From Colletes latitarsis (lineage: Eukaryota > Arthropoda > Insecta > Hymenoptera > Colletidae), in NCBI RefSeq assembly GCF_051014445.1, contig NW_027488366.1, positions 23,516,001 to 23,580,000 of the forward strand: a stretch of 64,000 bases of DNA, in the 5' to 3' direction. The position numbers and the translations under genes are program-made. Positions 29,586 through 44,704 of the stretch are shown in pieces (positions within the stretch are counted from its first letter, which is position 1; each line of letters starts with the position of its first letter). A model generated the notes under the pieces. The model did no database searches. It saw only the letters and a program-made list of their open reading frames with translations, and was not told the DNA's origin.

Positions 29586-30720
29586 TTTAATTGACTGTTT
29601 CAGTGTTGTACTACATTACTACGTGATGCAATCCAGAAAAAGCCCAGGATTTAGCCATCAAGTATGAGAAATATGCGAAAGAATGAGCCTGATGGGAGCA
29701 AATCCCTGACCTAACCTAGACCTAACATGAATTATTCTCTAAAATATTGATCAAAACCAGGTTTATTTGACTGTTTCAGTGTGGTACCACATTACTACGT
29801 GATGCAATCCAGAAATAGCCCAGGATCTAGCCATGAAGTATGAGAAATATGCGAAAGTATGAGCCTGATGAGGGCAAATCCTAGACCTAACCCAGACCTA
29901 ACATGCGTTATTCTCTAAAATATTTATCAAGACCAGGTTTAATTGAATGTTTCAGTGTGGTACCACATTACTACGTGATCAAAACCAGAAAAAACCCAGG
30001 ATCCGTTCAACAAGTATGTGAAAAACGCTAAACTGTGAGCCTGATGAGGGCAAATCTTAGACCTAACCCAGACCTAAGATGCGTTATCCTCTAAAATATT
30101 TATCCAGACCAGGTTTAATGGACTGTTTCAGTGTGGTACCACACTACTTCGTGATCCAAACCAGAGAAAGCCCAGGATCTGTTCAAGAAGTATGTGAAAA
30201 ACGCTAAACTGTGAACCTGATGAGGGCAAATCTTAGACCTAACCAAGACCTAAGATGCGTTATCCTCTAAAATATTTATCCAGACCAGGTTTAATGGACT
30301 GTTTCAGTGTGGTACCACACTACTTCGTGATCCAAGCCAGAGAAAGCCCAGGATCAGTTCAAGAAGTATGTGAAAAACGCTAAATTGTGAGCCTGATGAG
30401 GGCAAATCTTAGACCTAACCCAGACCTAAGATGCGTTATCCTCTAAAATATTTATCCAGACCAGGTTTCATTGAATGTTTCAGTGTGGTCCCACATTACT
30501 ACGTGATCCAAACCAGAAAAAACCCAGTATCTGTTCAACATGTATGAGAAATATGCGAAAGAATGAGCCTGATGAGAGCAAATCCCAGACCTAACCTAGA
30601 CCTAACATGAATTATTCTCTAAAATATTGATCGAAACCAGGTTTAGTCGACTGTTTCAGTGTGGTCCCACATTACTACGTGATCCAAACCAGAAAAAACC
30701 CGGGATCCGTTCAACAAGTA
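29586..30720 (+). repeat. Recurrent higher-order block, copy e, with two extra monomers
   Basis: Carries the GGATTTAGCC, TTTATTTGACTG and CCCAGTATCTGTTC markers of copies a-d in order. Two added monomers (about 30080-30450) are near duplicates of each other and carry AAGAAGTATGTGAAAAACGC. Confidence 0.7.
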
Positions 30721-33700
30721 TATGAAGAATGCGAAAGTATGAGTCTGATGAGGTCAAATCCCAGACCTATCCCAGACTTAACTTGCGTTATCCTCTAAAA
30801 TATTGATCGAAACCAGGTTTAATCGACTGTTTCAGCGTGGTACCACATTACTACGTGATACAATCCAGAAACAGCCCAGGATCTAGCCATGAAGTATGAG
30901 AAATATGCGTAAGAATGAGCCTGATGAGAGCAAATCCCAGACCTATCCTAGACCTAACATGAATTATTCTCTAAAATATTGATCGAAAACAGGTATACTT
31001 GACTGTTTCAGTGTGGCCCCACATTACTACGTGATCCAAACCAGAAGAAACCCAGGATCCGTTCAACAAGTATGTGAAGAATGCGAAAGTATGAGTCTGA
31101 TGGGTGAAAATCCCAGGCCTAACCTAGACCTAACATGCGTTATCCTCTAAAATATTGATCGAAACCTGGTTTAATCGACTGTTTCAGTGTGGTACCACAT
31201 TACTATGTGATCCAAACCAGAAAATAACCCAGGATCTGTTCAAGGAGTATGTGAAGTGTGCGAAAGTATGAGTCTGATGCGGTCATATCCCAGACCTCTC
31301 CCAGACCTAACTTGCGTTATCCTCTAAAATATTGATCGAAACCAGGATTAATCGACTGTTTCAGTGTGGTACCACATTACTACGTGCTCCAAACCAGAAA
31401 AAACCCAGGATCCGTTCAACAAGTATGTGAAGAATGCGATAGTATGAGTCTGATGAGGTCACATCCCAGACCTAACCTAGACCTACCATGCGTTATCCTC
31501 TAAAATATTGATCCAAACCAGGTTTAATGGACTGTTTCAGCGTGGTACCACACTACTACGTGATCCAAACCAGAAAAAACCCAGGATCTGTTCAACAAGT
31601 GTGTGAAAAACGCGAAAGTATGAGCCTGATGAGGGCAAATCCCAGACATATCCCAGACCTAACTTGCGTTGTCCTCTAAGATATTGATGGAAACCAGGTT
31701 TAATTGACTGTTTCGGTGTTGTACTTCATTACTACGTGATGCAATCCAGAAAAAGCCCAGGATCTAGCCATCAAGTATGAGAAATATGCGAAAGAATGAG
31801 CCAGATGAGAGCAAATACCGGACCTAACCTAGACCTTACATGCGCTATCCTCTAAAATATTGAGCGAAACCAGGTTTAATGGACTGTTTCAGTGTGGTAC
31901 CACACTACTTCGTGATCCAAACCAGAAAAAACCCAAGATCAGTTCAACAAGTATGTGAAAAACGCTAAACTGTGAGCCTGATGAGGGCAAATCTTAGACC
32001 TAACCCAGACCTAAGATGCGTTATCCTCTAAAATATTTATCCAGACCAGGTTTCATTGAATGTTTCAGTGTGGTACCACTTTACTACGTGATCCAATCCA
32101 GAAATAGCCCCGGATCTAGCCATGAAGAATGAGAAATATGCGAAAGTAAGAGCCTGATGGGGGCAAATCCTAGACCTATCCCAGACCTAACTTGCGTTAT
32201 CCTCTAAAATATTGATCGAAACCAGGTTTAATTGACTGTTTCAGCGTGGTCCCACATTACTACGTGATCCAAACCAGAAAAAACCCAGGATCCGTTCAAC
32301 AAGTATGTGAAGAATGCGAAAGTATGAGTCTGATGAGGTCAAATCCCAGACCTATCCCAGACTTAACTTGCGTTATCCTCTAAAATATTGATCGAAACCA
32401 GGTTTAATCGACTGTTTCAGCGTGGTACCACATTACTACGTGATCCAATCCAGAAATAGCCCAGGATCTAGCCATCAAGTATGAGAAATATACGAAAGAA
32501 TGAGCCTGATGAGAGCAAATCCCAGACCTAACCTAGACCTAACATGAATTATTCTCTAAAATATTGATCAAAACCAGGTTTAATTGACTGTTTCAGTGTG
32601 GTACCACATTACTACGTGATCCAATCCAGAAATAGCCCAGGATCTAGCCATGAAGTATGACAAATATGCGAAAGTATGAGCCTGATGAGGGCAAATCCTA
32701 GACCTAACCCAGACCTAACATGCGTTATTCTGTAAAATTTTTATCAAGACCAGGTTTAATTGAATGTTTCATTGTGGTACCTCATTACTACGTGATCAAA
32801 ACTAGAAAAAACCCAGGATCCGTTCAACAAGTATGTGAAGAATGCGAAAGTATGAGTCTGTTCAGTGAAAATCTCAGGCCTTACCTAGACCTAACTTGCG
32901 TTGTCCTCTAAAATATTGATGGAAACCAGGTTTCATTGACTGTTTCAGTGTGATACTACATTACTACGTGATGCAATCCAGAAAACGCCCAGGATGTAGC
33001 CATCAAGTATGAGAAATATGCGATAGAATGAGCCTGATGAGAGCAAATCCCAGACCTAACCTAGAGCTAACATGCGTTATCCTCTAAAATATTGAGCGAA
33101 ACCAGGTTTAATGGACTGTTTCAGTGTGGTACCACACTACTTTGTGATCCAAACCAGAAAAAACCCAGGATCTGTTCAACAAGTATGTGAAAAACGCGAA
33201 AGTATGAGCCTGATGAGGGCAAATCCCAGACATATCCCAGACCTAACTTGCGTTGTCCTCTAAGATATTGATGGAAACCGGGTTTAATTGACTGTTTCAG
33301 TGTTATACTTCATTACTACGTGATGCAATCCAGAAAAAGCCCAGGAGCTAACCTTCAAGTATGAGAAATATGCGAAAGAATGAGCCTGATGAGAGCATAT
33401 CCCAGGCCTAACCTAGACCTAACATGAATTATTCTCTAAAATATTGATCGAAACCAGGTTTAATTGACTGTTTCAGTGTGGTCCCACATTACTACGTGAT
33501 CCAAACCAGAAAAAACCCAGGATCCGTTCAACAAGTATGTGAAGAATGCGAAAGTATGAGTCTGATGAGGTCAAATCCCAGGCCTAACCTAGACCTAACA
33601 TGAGTTATCCTCAAAAATATTGATCGAAACCTGGTTTAATCGACTGTTTCAGTGTGGTACCACATTACTATGTGATCCAAACCAGAAAATAACCCAGGAT

Positions 33701-34459
33701 CTGTTCAACGAGTATGCGAAGTGTGCGAAAGTATGAGTCTGATGAGGTCAAATCCCAGACCATTCCTAGACTTAACTTGCGTTATCCTCTAAAATATTGA
33801 TCGAAACCAGGTTTAATCGACTGTTTCAGTGTGGTACCACACTACTACGTGATCCAAACCAGAAAAACCCCAGGATCTGTTCAACAAGTATGTGAAAAAC
33901 GCGAAAGTATGAGCCTGATGAGCGCAAATCCCAGACATATCCCAGACCTAACTTGCGTTGTCCTCTAAGATATTGATGGAACCCAGGTTTAATTGACTGT
34001 TTCAGTGTTGTACTTCGTTACTACGTGATGCAATCCAGAAAAAGCCCAGGATCTAGCCATCAAGTATGAGAAATATGCGAAAGAATAAGCCTGATGAGGG
34101 CAAATCCCAGACCTAACCCAGACCTAACATGCGTTGTCCTCTAAGATATTGATGGAAACCAGGTTTAATTGACTGTTTCAGTGTGGTACCACACTACTAC
34201 GTGATCCAAACCAGAAAAACCCCAGGATCTGTTCAACAAGTATGTGAAAAACGCGAAAGTATGAGTCTGATGAGTGAAAATCCCAGGCCTAACCTAGACC
34301 TAACATGCGTTATCCTCAAAAATATTGATCGAAACCAGGTTTAATCGACTGTTTCAGTGTGGTACCACATTACTACGTGATCCAAACCAGAAAAAACCCA
34401 GGGTCCTTTCAACAGGTATGTGAAGACTGCGAAAGTATGAGTCTGATGAGTGAAAATCC

Positions 34460-35006
34460 CAGACCTAACCCAGACCTAACATGCGTGGTCCTCTAAGATA
34501 TTGATGGAAACCAGGTTTAATTGACTGTTTCAGTGTTGTATTTCATTACTACGTGATGCAATCCAGAAAAAGCCCAGGATCTAGCCATGAAGTATGAGAA
34601 ATATGCGAAAGTATGAGCCTGATGAGGGCAAATCCTAGACCTAACCCAGACCAAACATGCGTTAGCCTCTAAAATATTTATCAAGACCAGGTTTAATTGA
34701 ATGTTTCAGTGTGGTACCACATTACTGTGTGATCAATCCAGAAAAAGCCCAGGATCTAGCCATCAAGTTTGAGAAATATGCGAAAGATTGAGCCTGATGA
34801 GGGCAAATCCCAGACCTAACCTAGACCTAACATGAATTATTCTCTAAAATATTGATCGAAACCAGGTTTAATTGACTGTTTCAGTGTGGTCCCACATAAC
34901 TACGTGATCCAAACCAGAAAAAACCCAGGATCCGTTCAACAGGTATGTGAAGACTGCGAAAGTATGAGTCTGATGAGTGAAAATCCCAGACCTAACCTAG
35001 ACCTAA
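34460..35006 (+). repeat. Satellite duplication pair, copy 1
   Basis: Matches 36572-37118 at offset 2112. Shared rare variants are ATGCGTGGTCCTC, GCGTTAGCCTC and ACATTACTGTGTGAT. Copy 1 has a 1-base deletion near 34732. Confidence 0.78.
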
Positions 35007-35699
35007 CATGCGTTGTCCTCTAAGATATTGATGGAAACCAGGTTTAATTGACTGTTTCAGTGTTGTACTTCATTACTACGTGATGCAATCCAGAAAAAGC
35101 CCAGGTTCTAGCCATGAAGTATGAGAAATATGCGAAAGTATGAGCCTGATGAGGGCAAATCCTAGACCTAACCCAGACCTAACATGCGTTAGCCTCTAAA
35201 ATATTTATCAAGACCAGGTTTAATTGAATGTTTTAGTGTGGTACCACATTACTATGTGATGCAATCCAGAAAAAGCCCAGGATCTAGCCATCAAGTTTGA
35301 GAAATATGCGAAAGATTGAGCCTGATGAGGGCAAATCCCAGACCTAACCTAGACCTAACATGAATTATTCTCTAAAATATTGATCGAAACCAGGTTTAAT
35401 TGACTGTTTCAGTGTGGTCCCACATTACTACGTGATCCAAACCAGAAAAAACCTAGGATCCGTTCAACAAGTATGTGAAGAATGTGAAAGTATGAGTCTA
35501 ATGAGTGAAAATCCCAGGCCTAACCTAGACCTAACATGCGTTATCCTCAAAAATATTGATCGAAACCTGGTTTAATCGACTGTTTCAGTGTGGTACTACA
35601 TTACTATGTGATCCAAACCAGAAAAAACCCAGGATCTGTTCAACAAGTATGTGAAGAATGCGAAAGTATGAGTCTGATCAGTGAAAATCCCAGGCCTTA

Positions 35700-36555
35700 C
35701 CTAGACCTAACTTGCGTTGTCCTCTAAAATATTGATGGAAACCAGGTTTTATTGACTGTTTCAGTGTGGTACTACATTACTACGTGATGCAATCCAGAAA
35801 AAGCCCAGGATCTAGCCATGAAGTATGAGAAATATGCGAAAGTAAGAGCCTGATGAGGGCAAATCCTAGACCTATCCCAGACCTAACTTGCGTTATCCTC
35901 TAAAATATTTATCAAGAGCAGGTTTAATTGAATGTTTCAGTGTGGTACCACACTACTTCGTGATCCAAACCAGTAAAAACCCAGGATCTGTTCAAGAAGT
36001 ATGTGAAAAACGCTAAACTGTGTGCCTGATGAGGGCAAATCTTAGACCTAATCCAGACCTAAGATGCGTTAACCTCTAAAATATTTATCCAGACCAGGTT
36101 TAATTGAATGTTTCAGTGTGGTACCACGTTACTACGTGATCGAAACTAGAAAAAACCAAGGATCCGTTCAACAAGTATGTCAAGAATGCAATAGTATGAG
36201 TCTGATGAGTGAAAATCCCAGGCCTAACCTAGACCTAACATGCGTTATCCTCTAAAATATTCATCGAAACCTGGTTTAATCGACTGTTTCAGTGTGGTAC
36301 CACATTACTATGTGATCCAAACCAGAAAATAACCCAGGATCTGTTCAAGGAGTATGTGAAGTGTGCGAAGGTATGAGTCTGATGAGGTCAAACCCCAGAC
36401 CTATCCCAGACCTAACTTGCGTTATCCTCTAAAATATTGTTCGAAACCAGGTTTAATCGACTGTTTCAGTGTGGTACCACATTACTACGTGATCCAAACC
36501 AGAAAAAACCCAGGATCCGTTCAACAAGTATGTGAAGAATGCGAAAGTATGAGTC
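35700..36555 (+). repeat. Satellite duplication pair, copy 1 (offset 1409)
   Basis: Matches 37109-37964. The marker ATCAAGAGCAGG is at 35911 and 37320; GAATGCAATAGTATG and GTGTGCGAAGG are also shared. The offset is 8 x 176 plus 1. Confidence 0.8.
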
Positions 36556-39500
36556 TGATGGGTGAAAATCCCGGTCCTAACCCAGACCTAACATGCGTGG
36601 TCCTCTAAGATATTGATGGAAACCAGGTTTAATTGACTGTTTCAGTGTTGTACTTCATTACTACGTGATGCAATCCAGAAAAAGCCCAGGATCTAGCCAT
36701 GAAGTATGAGAAATATGCGAAAGTATGAGCCTGATGAGGGCAAATCCTAGACCTAACCCAGACCTAACATGCGTTAGCCTCTAAAATATTTATCAAGACC
36801 AGGTTTAATTGAATGTTTCAGTGTGGTACCACATTACTGTGTGATGCAATCCAGAAAAAGCCCAGGATCTAGCCATCAAGTTTGAGGAATATGCGAAAGA
36901 TTGAGCCTGATGAGGGCAAATCCCAGACCTAACCTAGACCTAACATGAATTATTCTCTAAAATATTGATCGAAACCAGGTTTAATTGACTGTTTCAGTGT
37001 GGTCCCACATAACTACGTGATCCAAACCAGAAAAAACCCAGGATCCGTTCAACAGGTATGTGAAGACTGCGAAAGTATGAGTCTGATGAGTGAAAATCCC
37101 AGACCTAACCTAGACCTAACTTGCGTTGTCCTCTAAAATATTGATGGAAACCAGGTTTCATTGACTGTTTCAGTGTGGTACTACATTACTACGTGATGCA
37201 ATCCAGAAAAAGCCCAGGATCTAGCCATGAAGTATGAGAAATATGCGAAAGTAAGAGCCTGATGAGGGCAAATCCTAGACCTATCCCAGACCTAACTTGC
37301 GTTATCCTCTAAAATATTTATCAAGAGCAGGTTTAATTGAATGTTTCAGTGTGGTACCACACTACTTCGTGATCCCAACCAGAAAAAACCCAGGATCTGT
37401 TCAAGAAGTATGTTAAAAACGCTAAACTGTGTGCCTGATGAGGGCAAATCTTAGACCTAGTCCAGACCTAAGATGCGTTGACCTCTAAAATATTTATCCA
37501 GACCAGGTTTAATTGAATGTTTCAGTGTGGTACCACGTTACTACGTGATCCAAACTAGAAAAAACCCAGGATCCGTTCAACAGGTATGTGAAGAATGCAA
37601 TAGTATGAGTCTGATGAGTGAAAATCCCAGGCCTAACCTAGACCTAACATGCGTTATCCTCTAAAATATTGATCGAAACCTGGTTTAATCGACTGTTTCA
37701 GTGTGGTACCACATTACTATGTGATCCAAACCAGAAAATAACCCAGGATCTGTTCAAGGAGTATGTGAAGTGTGCGAAGGTATGAGTCTGATGAGGTCAA
37801 ATCCCAGACCTCTCTCAGACCTAACTTGCGTTATCCTCTAAAATATTGATCGAAACCAGGTTTAATCGACTGTTTCAGTGTGGTACCACATTACTACGTG
37901 ATCCAAACCAGAAAAAACCCAGGATCCGTTCAACAAGTATGTGAAGAATGCGAAAGTATGAGTCTGATGAGTGAAAATCCCAGACCTAACCTAGACCTAA
38001 CATGCGTTATCCTCTAAAATATTGATCCAAACCAGGTTTAATGGACTGTTTCAGCGTGGTACCACACTACTACGTGATCCAAACCAGAAAAAACCCAGGA
38101 TCTGTTCAACAAGTATGTGAAAAACGCGAAAGTATTGGCCTGATGAGGGCAAATCCCAGACATATCCCAGACCTAACTTGCGTTGTCCTCTAAGATATTG
38201 ATGGAAACCAGGTTTAATTGACTGTTTCAGTGTTGTACTTCGTTACTACGTGATGCAATCCAGAAAAAGCCCAGGATCTAGCCATGAAGTTTGAGAAATA
38301 TGCGAAAGTATGAGCCTGATGAGGGCAAATCCTAGACCTAACACAGACCTAACATGCGTTAGCCTCTAAAATATTTATCAAGACCAGGTTTAATTGAATG
38401 TTTCAGTGTGGTACCACATTACTATGTGATGCAATCCAGAAAAAGCCCAGGATCTAGCCATCAAGTTTGAGAAATATGCGAAAGATTGAGCCTGATGAGG
38501 GCAAATCCCAAACCTAACCTAGACCTAACATGAATTATTCTCTAAAATATTGATCGAAACCAGGTTTAATTGACTGTTTCAGTGTGGTCCCACATTACTA
38601 CGTGATCCAAACCAGAAAAAACCCTGGATCCGTTCAACAGGTATGTGAAGAATGCGAAAGTATGAGTCTGATGAGTGAAAATCCCAGACCTAACCTAGAC
38701 CTAACATGCGTTGTCCTCTAAGATATTGATGGAAACCAGGTTTAATTGACTGTTTCAGTGTTGTACTTCATTACTACGTGATGCAATCCAGAAAAAGCCC
38801 AGGATCTAGCCATGAAGTATGAGAAATATGCGAAAGTATGAGCCTGATGAGGGCAAATCCTAGACCTAACCCAGACCTAACATGCGTTAGCCTCTAAAAT
38901 ATTTATCAAGACCAGGTTTAATTGAATGTTTCAGTGTGGTACCACATTACTATGTGATGCAATCCAGAAAAAGCCCAGGATCTAGCCATCAAGGTTGAGA
39001 AATATGCGAAAGATTGAGCCTGATGAGGGCAAATCCCAGACCTAACCTAGACCTAACATGAATTATTCTCTAAAATATTGATCGAAACCAGGTTTAATTG
39101 ACTGTTTCAGTGTGGTCCCACATTACTACGTGATCCAAACCAGAAAAAACCCAGGATCCGTTCAACAAGTATGTGAAGAATGCGAAAGTATGAGTCTGAT
39201 GAGTGAAAATCCCAGGCCTAACCTAGACCTAACATGCGTTAGCCTCTAAAATATTTATCCAGACCAGGTTTCATTGAATGTTTCAGTGTGGTACCACTTT
39301 ACTACGTGATCCAATCCAGAATTAGCCCAGGATCTAGCCATGAAGTATGAGAAATATGCGAAAGTATGAGTCTGATGAGGTCAAATCCCAGACCAATCCC
39401 AGACTTAACTTGCGTTATCCTCTAAAATATTGATCGAAACCAGGTTTAATCGACTGTTTCAGTGTGGTACCACACTACTACGTGATCCAAACCAGAAAAA

Positions 39501-39999
39501 ACCCAGGATCTGTTCAACGAGTATGTGAAGTGTGCGAAAGTATGAGTCTGATGAGGGCAAATCCCAGACCTATCCCAGACCTAACATGCGTTATCCTCGA
39601 AAATATTTATCAAGACCAGGTTTAATTGATTGCTTCAGTGTGGACCCACATTACTACGTGATCCAAACCGGAAAAAACCCAGGATCCGTTCAACAAGTAT
39701 GTGAAGAATGCGAAAGTATGAGTCTGATGAGTGAAAATCCCAGTCCTAACCTAGACCTAACATGCGTTATCCTCTAAAATATTGATCGAAACCAGGTTTA
39801 ATTGACCGTTTCAGTGTGGTACCACATTACTACGTGATCCAAACCAGAAAAAACCCAGGATCTGTTCAACAAGTATGTGAAGAATGCGAAAGTATGAGTC
39901 TGATGAGTGAAAATCCCAGGGCTAACCTAGACCTAACTTGCGTTGTCCTCTAAAATATTGATGGAAACCAGGTTTCATTGACTGTTTCAGTGTGGTACT

Positions 40000-40780
40000 A
40001 CATTACTACGTGATGCAATCCAGAAAAAGCCCAGGATCTAGCCATCAAGTATGAGAAATATGCGAAAGAATGAGCCTGATGAGAGCAAATCCCAGACCTA
40101 TCCCAGACGTAACTTGCGTTGTCCTCTAAAATATAGATCGAAACCAGGTTTAATTGACCGTTTCAGTTTGGTACCACATTACTACGTGATCCAAACCAGA
40201 AAAAACCAAGGATCCGTTCAACAAGTATGTGAAGGATGCGAAAGTATGAGTCTGATCAGTGGAAATCACAGGCGTTAACTAGACCTAACTTGCGTTGTCC
40301 TCTAAAATATTGATGGAAACCAGGTTTCATTGACTGTTTCAGTGTGGTACTACATTACTACGTGATGCAATCCAGAAAAAGCCCAGGATCTAGCCATCAA
40401 GTATGAGAAATATGCGAAGGAATGAGCCTGATGAGAGCAAATCCCAGACCTAACCTAGACCTAACATGCGTTATCCTCTAAAATATTGATCAAAACCAGG
40501 TTTAATGGACTGTTTCAGTGTGGTACCACACTACAACGTGATCCAAACCTGAAAAAACCCAGGATCTGTTCAACAAGTATGTGAAGAATGCGAAAGTATG
40601 AGTCTGATGAGTGAAAATCCCAGGGCTAACCTAGACCTAACATGCGTCATCCTCTAAAATATTGATCAAAACCAGGTTTAATGGACTGTTTCAATGTGGT
40701 TCCACATTACTGTGTGATCCAAACCAGAAAATAACCCAGGATCTGTTCAAGGAGTATGTGAAGTGTGCGAAAGTATGAGT
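40000..40780 (+). repeat. Satellite duplication pair, copy 1 (offset 3522)
   Basis: Corresponds to about 43522-44302. Shared markers are TCCCAGACGTAACTTG, ATCAGTGGAAATCACAGG and GGTTCCACATTACTGTG. Confidence 0.78.
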
Positions 40781-41667
40781 CTGATGAGGTCAAATCCCAG
40801 ACCTATCCCTGACCGAACTTGCGTTATCCTCTAAAATTTTGATCGAAACCAGGTTTAATCGACTGTTTCAGTGTGGTACCACATTACTACGTGATCCAAA
40901 CCAGATAAAACCCAGGATCTGTTCAACGAGTATGTGAAGTGTGCGAAAGTATGAGTCCGATGAGGTCAAATCCCAGACCAATCCCAGACTTAACTTGCGT
41001 TATCCACTAAAATATTGATCGAAACCAGGTTTAATCGACTGTTTCAGTGTGGTACCACATTACTACGTGATCCAAACCAGAAAAAACCCAGGATCCGTTT
41101 AGAAGTATGTGAAGAATGCGAAAGTATGAGTCTGATCAGTGAAAATCCCAGGCCTAACCTAGACCTAACATGAGTTATACTCTAAAATACTGATCGAAAC
41201 CTGGTTTAATCGACTGTTTCAGTGTGGTACCACATTACTATGTGATCCAAACCAGAAAATAACCCAGGATCTAGCCATCAAGTATGAGAAATATGCGATA
41301 GAATGAGCATGATGAGAGCAAATCCCAGACCTAACCTAGACCTAACATGAATTATTCTCTAAAATATTGATCGAAACCAGGTTTAATTGACTGTTTCAGT
41401 GTGGTCCCACATTACTACGTGATCCAAACCAGAAAAAACCCTGGATCCGTTCAACAAGTATGTGAAGAATGCGAAAGTATGAGTCTGATGAGTGAAAATC
41501 CCAGGCCTAACCTGGACCTAACATTCGTTATCCTCAAAAATATTGATCGAAACCTGGTTAAATCGACTGTTTCAGTGTGGTACCACATTACTATGTGATC
41601 CAAACCAGAAAATAACCCAGGATCTGTTCAACGAGTATGTGAAAAACGCGAAAGTATGAGCCTGATG
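40690..41667 (+). repeat. Satellite segment duplicated across retrotransposon E1, left copy
   Basis: Near-identical to 56931-57908 at offset 16241. Private markers shared include CTAAAATTTTGATCG, GGATCCGTTTAGAAGTATG (a 1-base-shorter monomer) and GGACCTAACATTCG followed by CCTGGTTAAATCG. The last marker also occurs near 44330. Confidence 0.85.
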
Positions 41668-42414
41668 AGGGCAAATCCCAGACATATCCCAGACCTAACT
41701 TGCGTTGTCCTCTAAGATATTGATGGAAACCAGGTTTAATTGACTGTTTCAGTGTTGTACTTCATTACTACGTGATGCAATCCAGAAAAAGCCCAGGATC
41801 TAGCCATCAAGTATGAGAAATATGCGAAAGAATGAGCCTGATGAGAGCAAATCCCAGACCTAACCTAGACCTAACATGCGTTATCCTCTAAAATATGGAG
41901 CGAAACCAGGTTTAATGGACTGTTTCAGTGTGGTACCACACTACTTCGTGATCCAAACCAGAAAAAACCCAGGATCTGTTCAACAAGTATGTGAAAAACG
42001 CGAAACTGTGAGCCTGATGAGGGCAAATCTTAGACCTAACCCAGACCTAAGATGCGTTATCCTCTAAAATATTTATTCAGACCAGGTTTCATTGACTGTT
42101 TCAGCGTGGTACCACATTACTACGTGATCCAAACCAGAAAAAACCTAGGATCTGTTCAACAAGTATGTGAAAAACGCGAAAGTATGAGCCTGATGAGGGC
42201 AAATCCCAGACATATCCCAGACCTAACCTGCGTTGTCCTCTAAGATATTGATGGAAACCAGGTTTAATTGGCTGTTTCAGTGTTGTACTACATTACTACG
42301 TGATGCAATCCAGAACTAGCCCAGGATCTAGCCATCAAGTATGAGAAATATGCGAATGTAAGAGCCTGATGATGGCAAATCCTAGACCTATCCCAAACTT
42401 AACTTGCGTTGTCC

Positions 42415-43619
42415 TCTAAGATATTGATGGAAACCAGGTTTAATTGACTGTTTCAGTGTTGTACTTCATTACTACGTGATGCAATCCAGAAAAAGCCCAG
42501 GATCTAGCCATCAAGTATGAGAAATATGCGAAAGAATGAGCCTGATGAGTGCAAATCCCAGACCTAACCTAGACCTAACATGAATTATTCTCTAAAATAT
42601 TGATCGAGACCGGGTTTAATCGACTGTTTCAGTGTGGTACCACATTACTACGTGATCCAAACCAGAAAAAACCGAGGATCAGTTCAACAAGTATGTGAAG
42701 AATGCGAAAGTATGAGTCTGATGAGTGAAAATCCCAGGGCTATCCTAGACCTAACATGCGTTATCCTCTAAAATATTGATCAAAACCAGGTTTATTCGAC
42801 TGTTTCAGTGTGGTATCACACTACTACGTGACCCAAACCAGAAAAAACCCAGGATCCGTTCAACAAGTATGTGAAGGATGCGAAAGTATGAGTCTGATCA
42901 TTGAAAATCTCGGGCCTTACCTAGACCTAACTTGCGTTGTCCTCTAAAATATTGATGGAAACCAGGTTTCATTGACTGTTTCAGTGTGGTACTACATTAC
43001 TACGTGATGCAATCCAGAAAAAGCCCAGGATCTAGCCATCAAGTATGAGAAATATGCGAAAGAATGAGCCCGATGAGAGCAAATCCCAGACCTAACCTAG
43101 ACCTAACATGCGTTATCCTCTAAAATATGGAGCGAAACCAGGTTTAATGGACTGTTTCAGTGTGGTACCACACTACTTCGTGGTCCAAACCAGAAAAAAC
43201 CCAGGATCTGTTCAACAAGTATGTGAAAAACGCGAAACTGTGAGCCTGATGAGGGCAAATCTTAGACCTAACCCAGACCTAAGATGCGTTATCCTCTAAA
43301 ATATTTATCCAGACCAGGTTTCATTGACTGTTTCAGCGTGGTACCACATTACTACGTGATCCAAACCAGAAAAAACCCAGGATCTGTTCAACAAGTATGT
43401 GAAAAACGCGAAAGTATGAGCCTGATGTGGGCAAATCCCAGACATATCCCAGACCTAACCTGCGTTGTCCTCTAAGATATTGATGGAAACCAGGTTTAAT
43501 TGGCTGTTTCAGTGTTGTACTACATTACTACGTGATGCAATCCAGAAAAAGCCCAGGATCTAGCCATCAAGTATGAGAAATATGCGAAAGAATGAGCCTG
43601 ATGAGAGCAAATCCCAGAC
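42415..43619 (+). repeat. Satellite duplication pair, copy 1 (offset 2290)
   Basis: Matches 44705-45909. Shared markers: GAGACCGGGTTTAATCG, AACCGAGGATCAG, GGTTTATTCGACTG, CTCTAAAATATGGAGCG and TTCGTGGTCC. The offset is 13 x 176 plus 2. Confidence 0.85.
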
Positions 43620-44704
43620 CTATCCCAGACGTAACTTGCGTTGTCCTCTAAAATACTGATCGAAACCAGGTTTAATTGACCGTTTCAGTGTGGTACCACA
43701 TTACTACGTGATCCAAACCAGAAAAAACCAAGGATCCGTTCAACAAGTATGTGAAGGATGCGAAAGTATGAGTCTGATCAGTGGAAATCACAGGCCTTAC
43801 CTAGACCTAACTTGCGTTGTCCTCTAAAATATTGATGGAAACCAGGTTTCATTGACTGTTTCAGTGTGGTACTACATTACTACGTGATGCAATCCAGAAA
43901 AAGCCCAGGATCTAGCCATCAAGTATGAGAAATATGCGAAGGAATGAGCCTGATGAGAGCAAATCCCAGACCTAACCTAGACCTAACATGCGTTATCCTC
44001 TAAAATATTGATCAAAACCAGGTTTAATGGACTGTTTCAGTGTGGTACCACACTACAACGTGATCCAAACCTGAAAAAACCCAGGATCTGTTCAACAAGT
44101 ATGTGAAGAATGCGAAAGTATGAGTCTGATGAGTGAAAATCCCAGGGCTAACCTAGACCTAACATGCGTCATCCTCTAAAATATTGATCAAAACCAGGTT
44201 TAATGGACTGTTTCAGTGTGGTTCCACATTACTGTGTGATCCAAACCAGAAAATAACCCAGGATCTGTTCAAGGAGTATGTGAAGTGTGCGAAAGTATGA
44301 GTCTGATGAGTGAAAATCCCAGGCCTAACCTGGACCTAACATTCGTTATCCTCAAAAATATTGATCGAAACCTGGTTAAATCGACTGTTTCAGTGTGGTA
44401 CCACATTACTATGTGATCCAAACCAGAAAATAACCCAGGATCTGTTCAACGAGTATGTGAAAAACGCGAAACTGTGAGCCTGATGAGGGCAAATCTTAGA
44501 CCTAACCCAGACCTAAGATGCGTTATCCTCTAAAATATTTATCCAGACCAGGTTTCATTGACTGTTTCAGCGTGGTACCACATTACTACGTGATCCAAAC
44601 CAGAAAAAACCCAGGATCTGTTCAACAAGTATGTGAAAAACGCGAAAGTATGAGCCTGATGAGGGCAAATCCCAGACATATCCCAGACCTAACCTGCGTT
44701 GTCC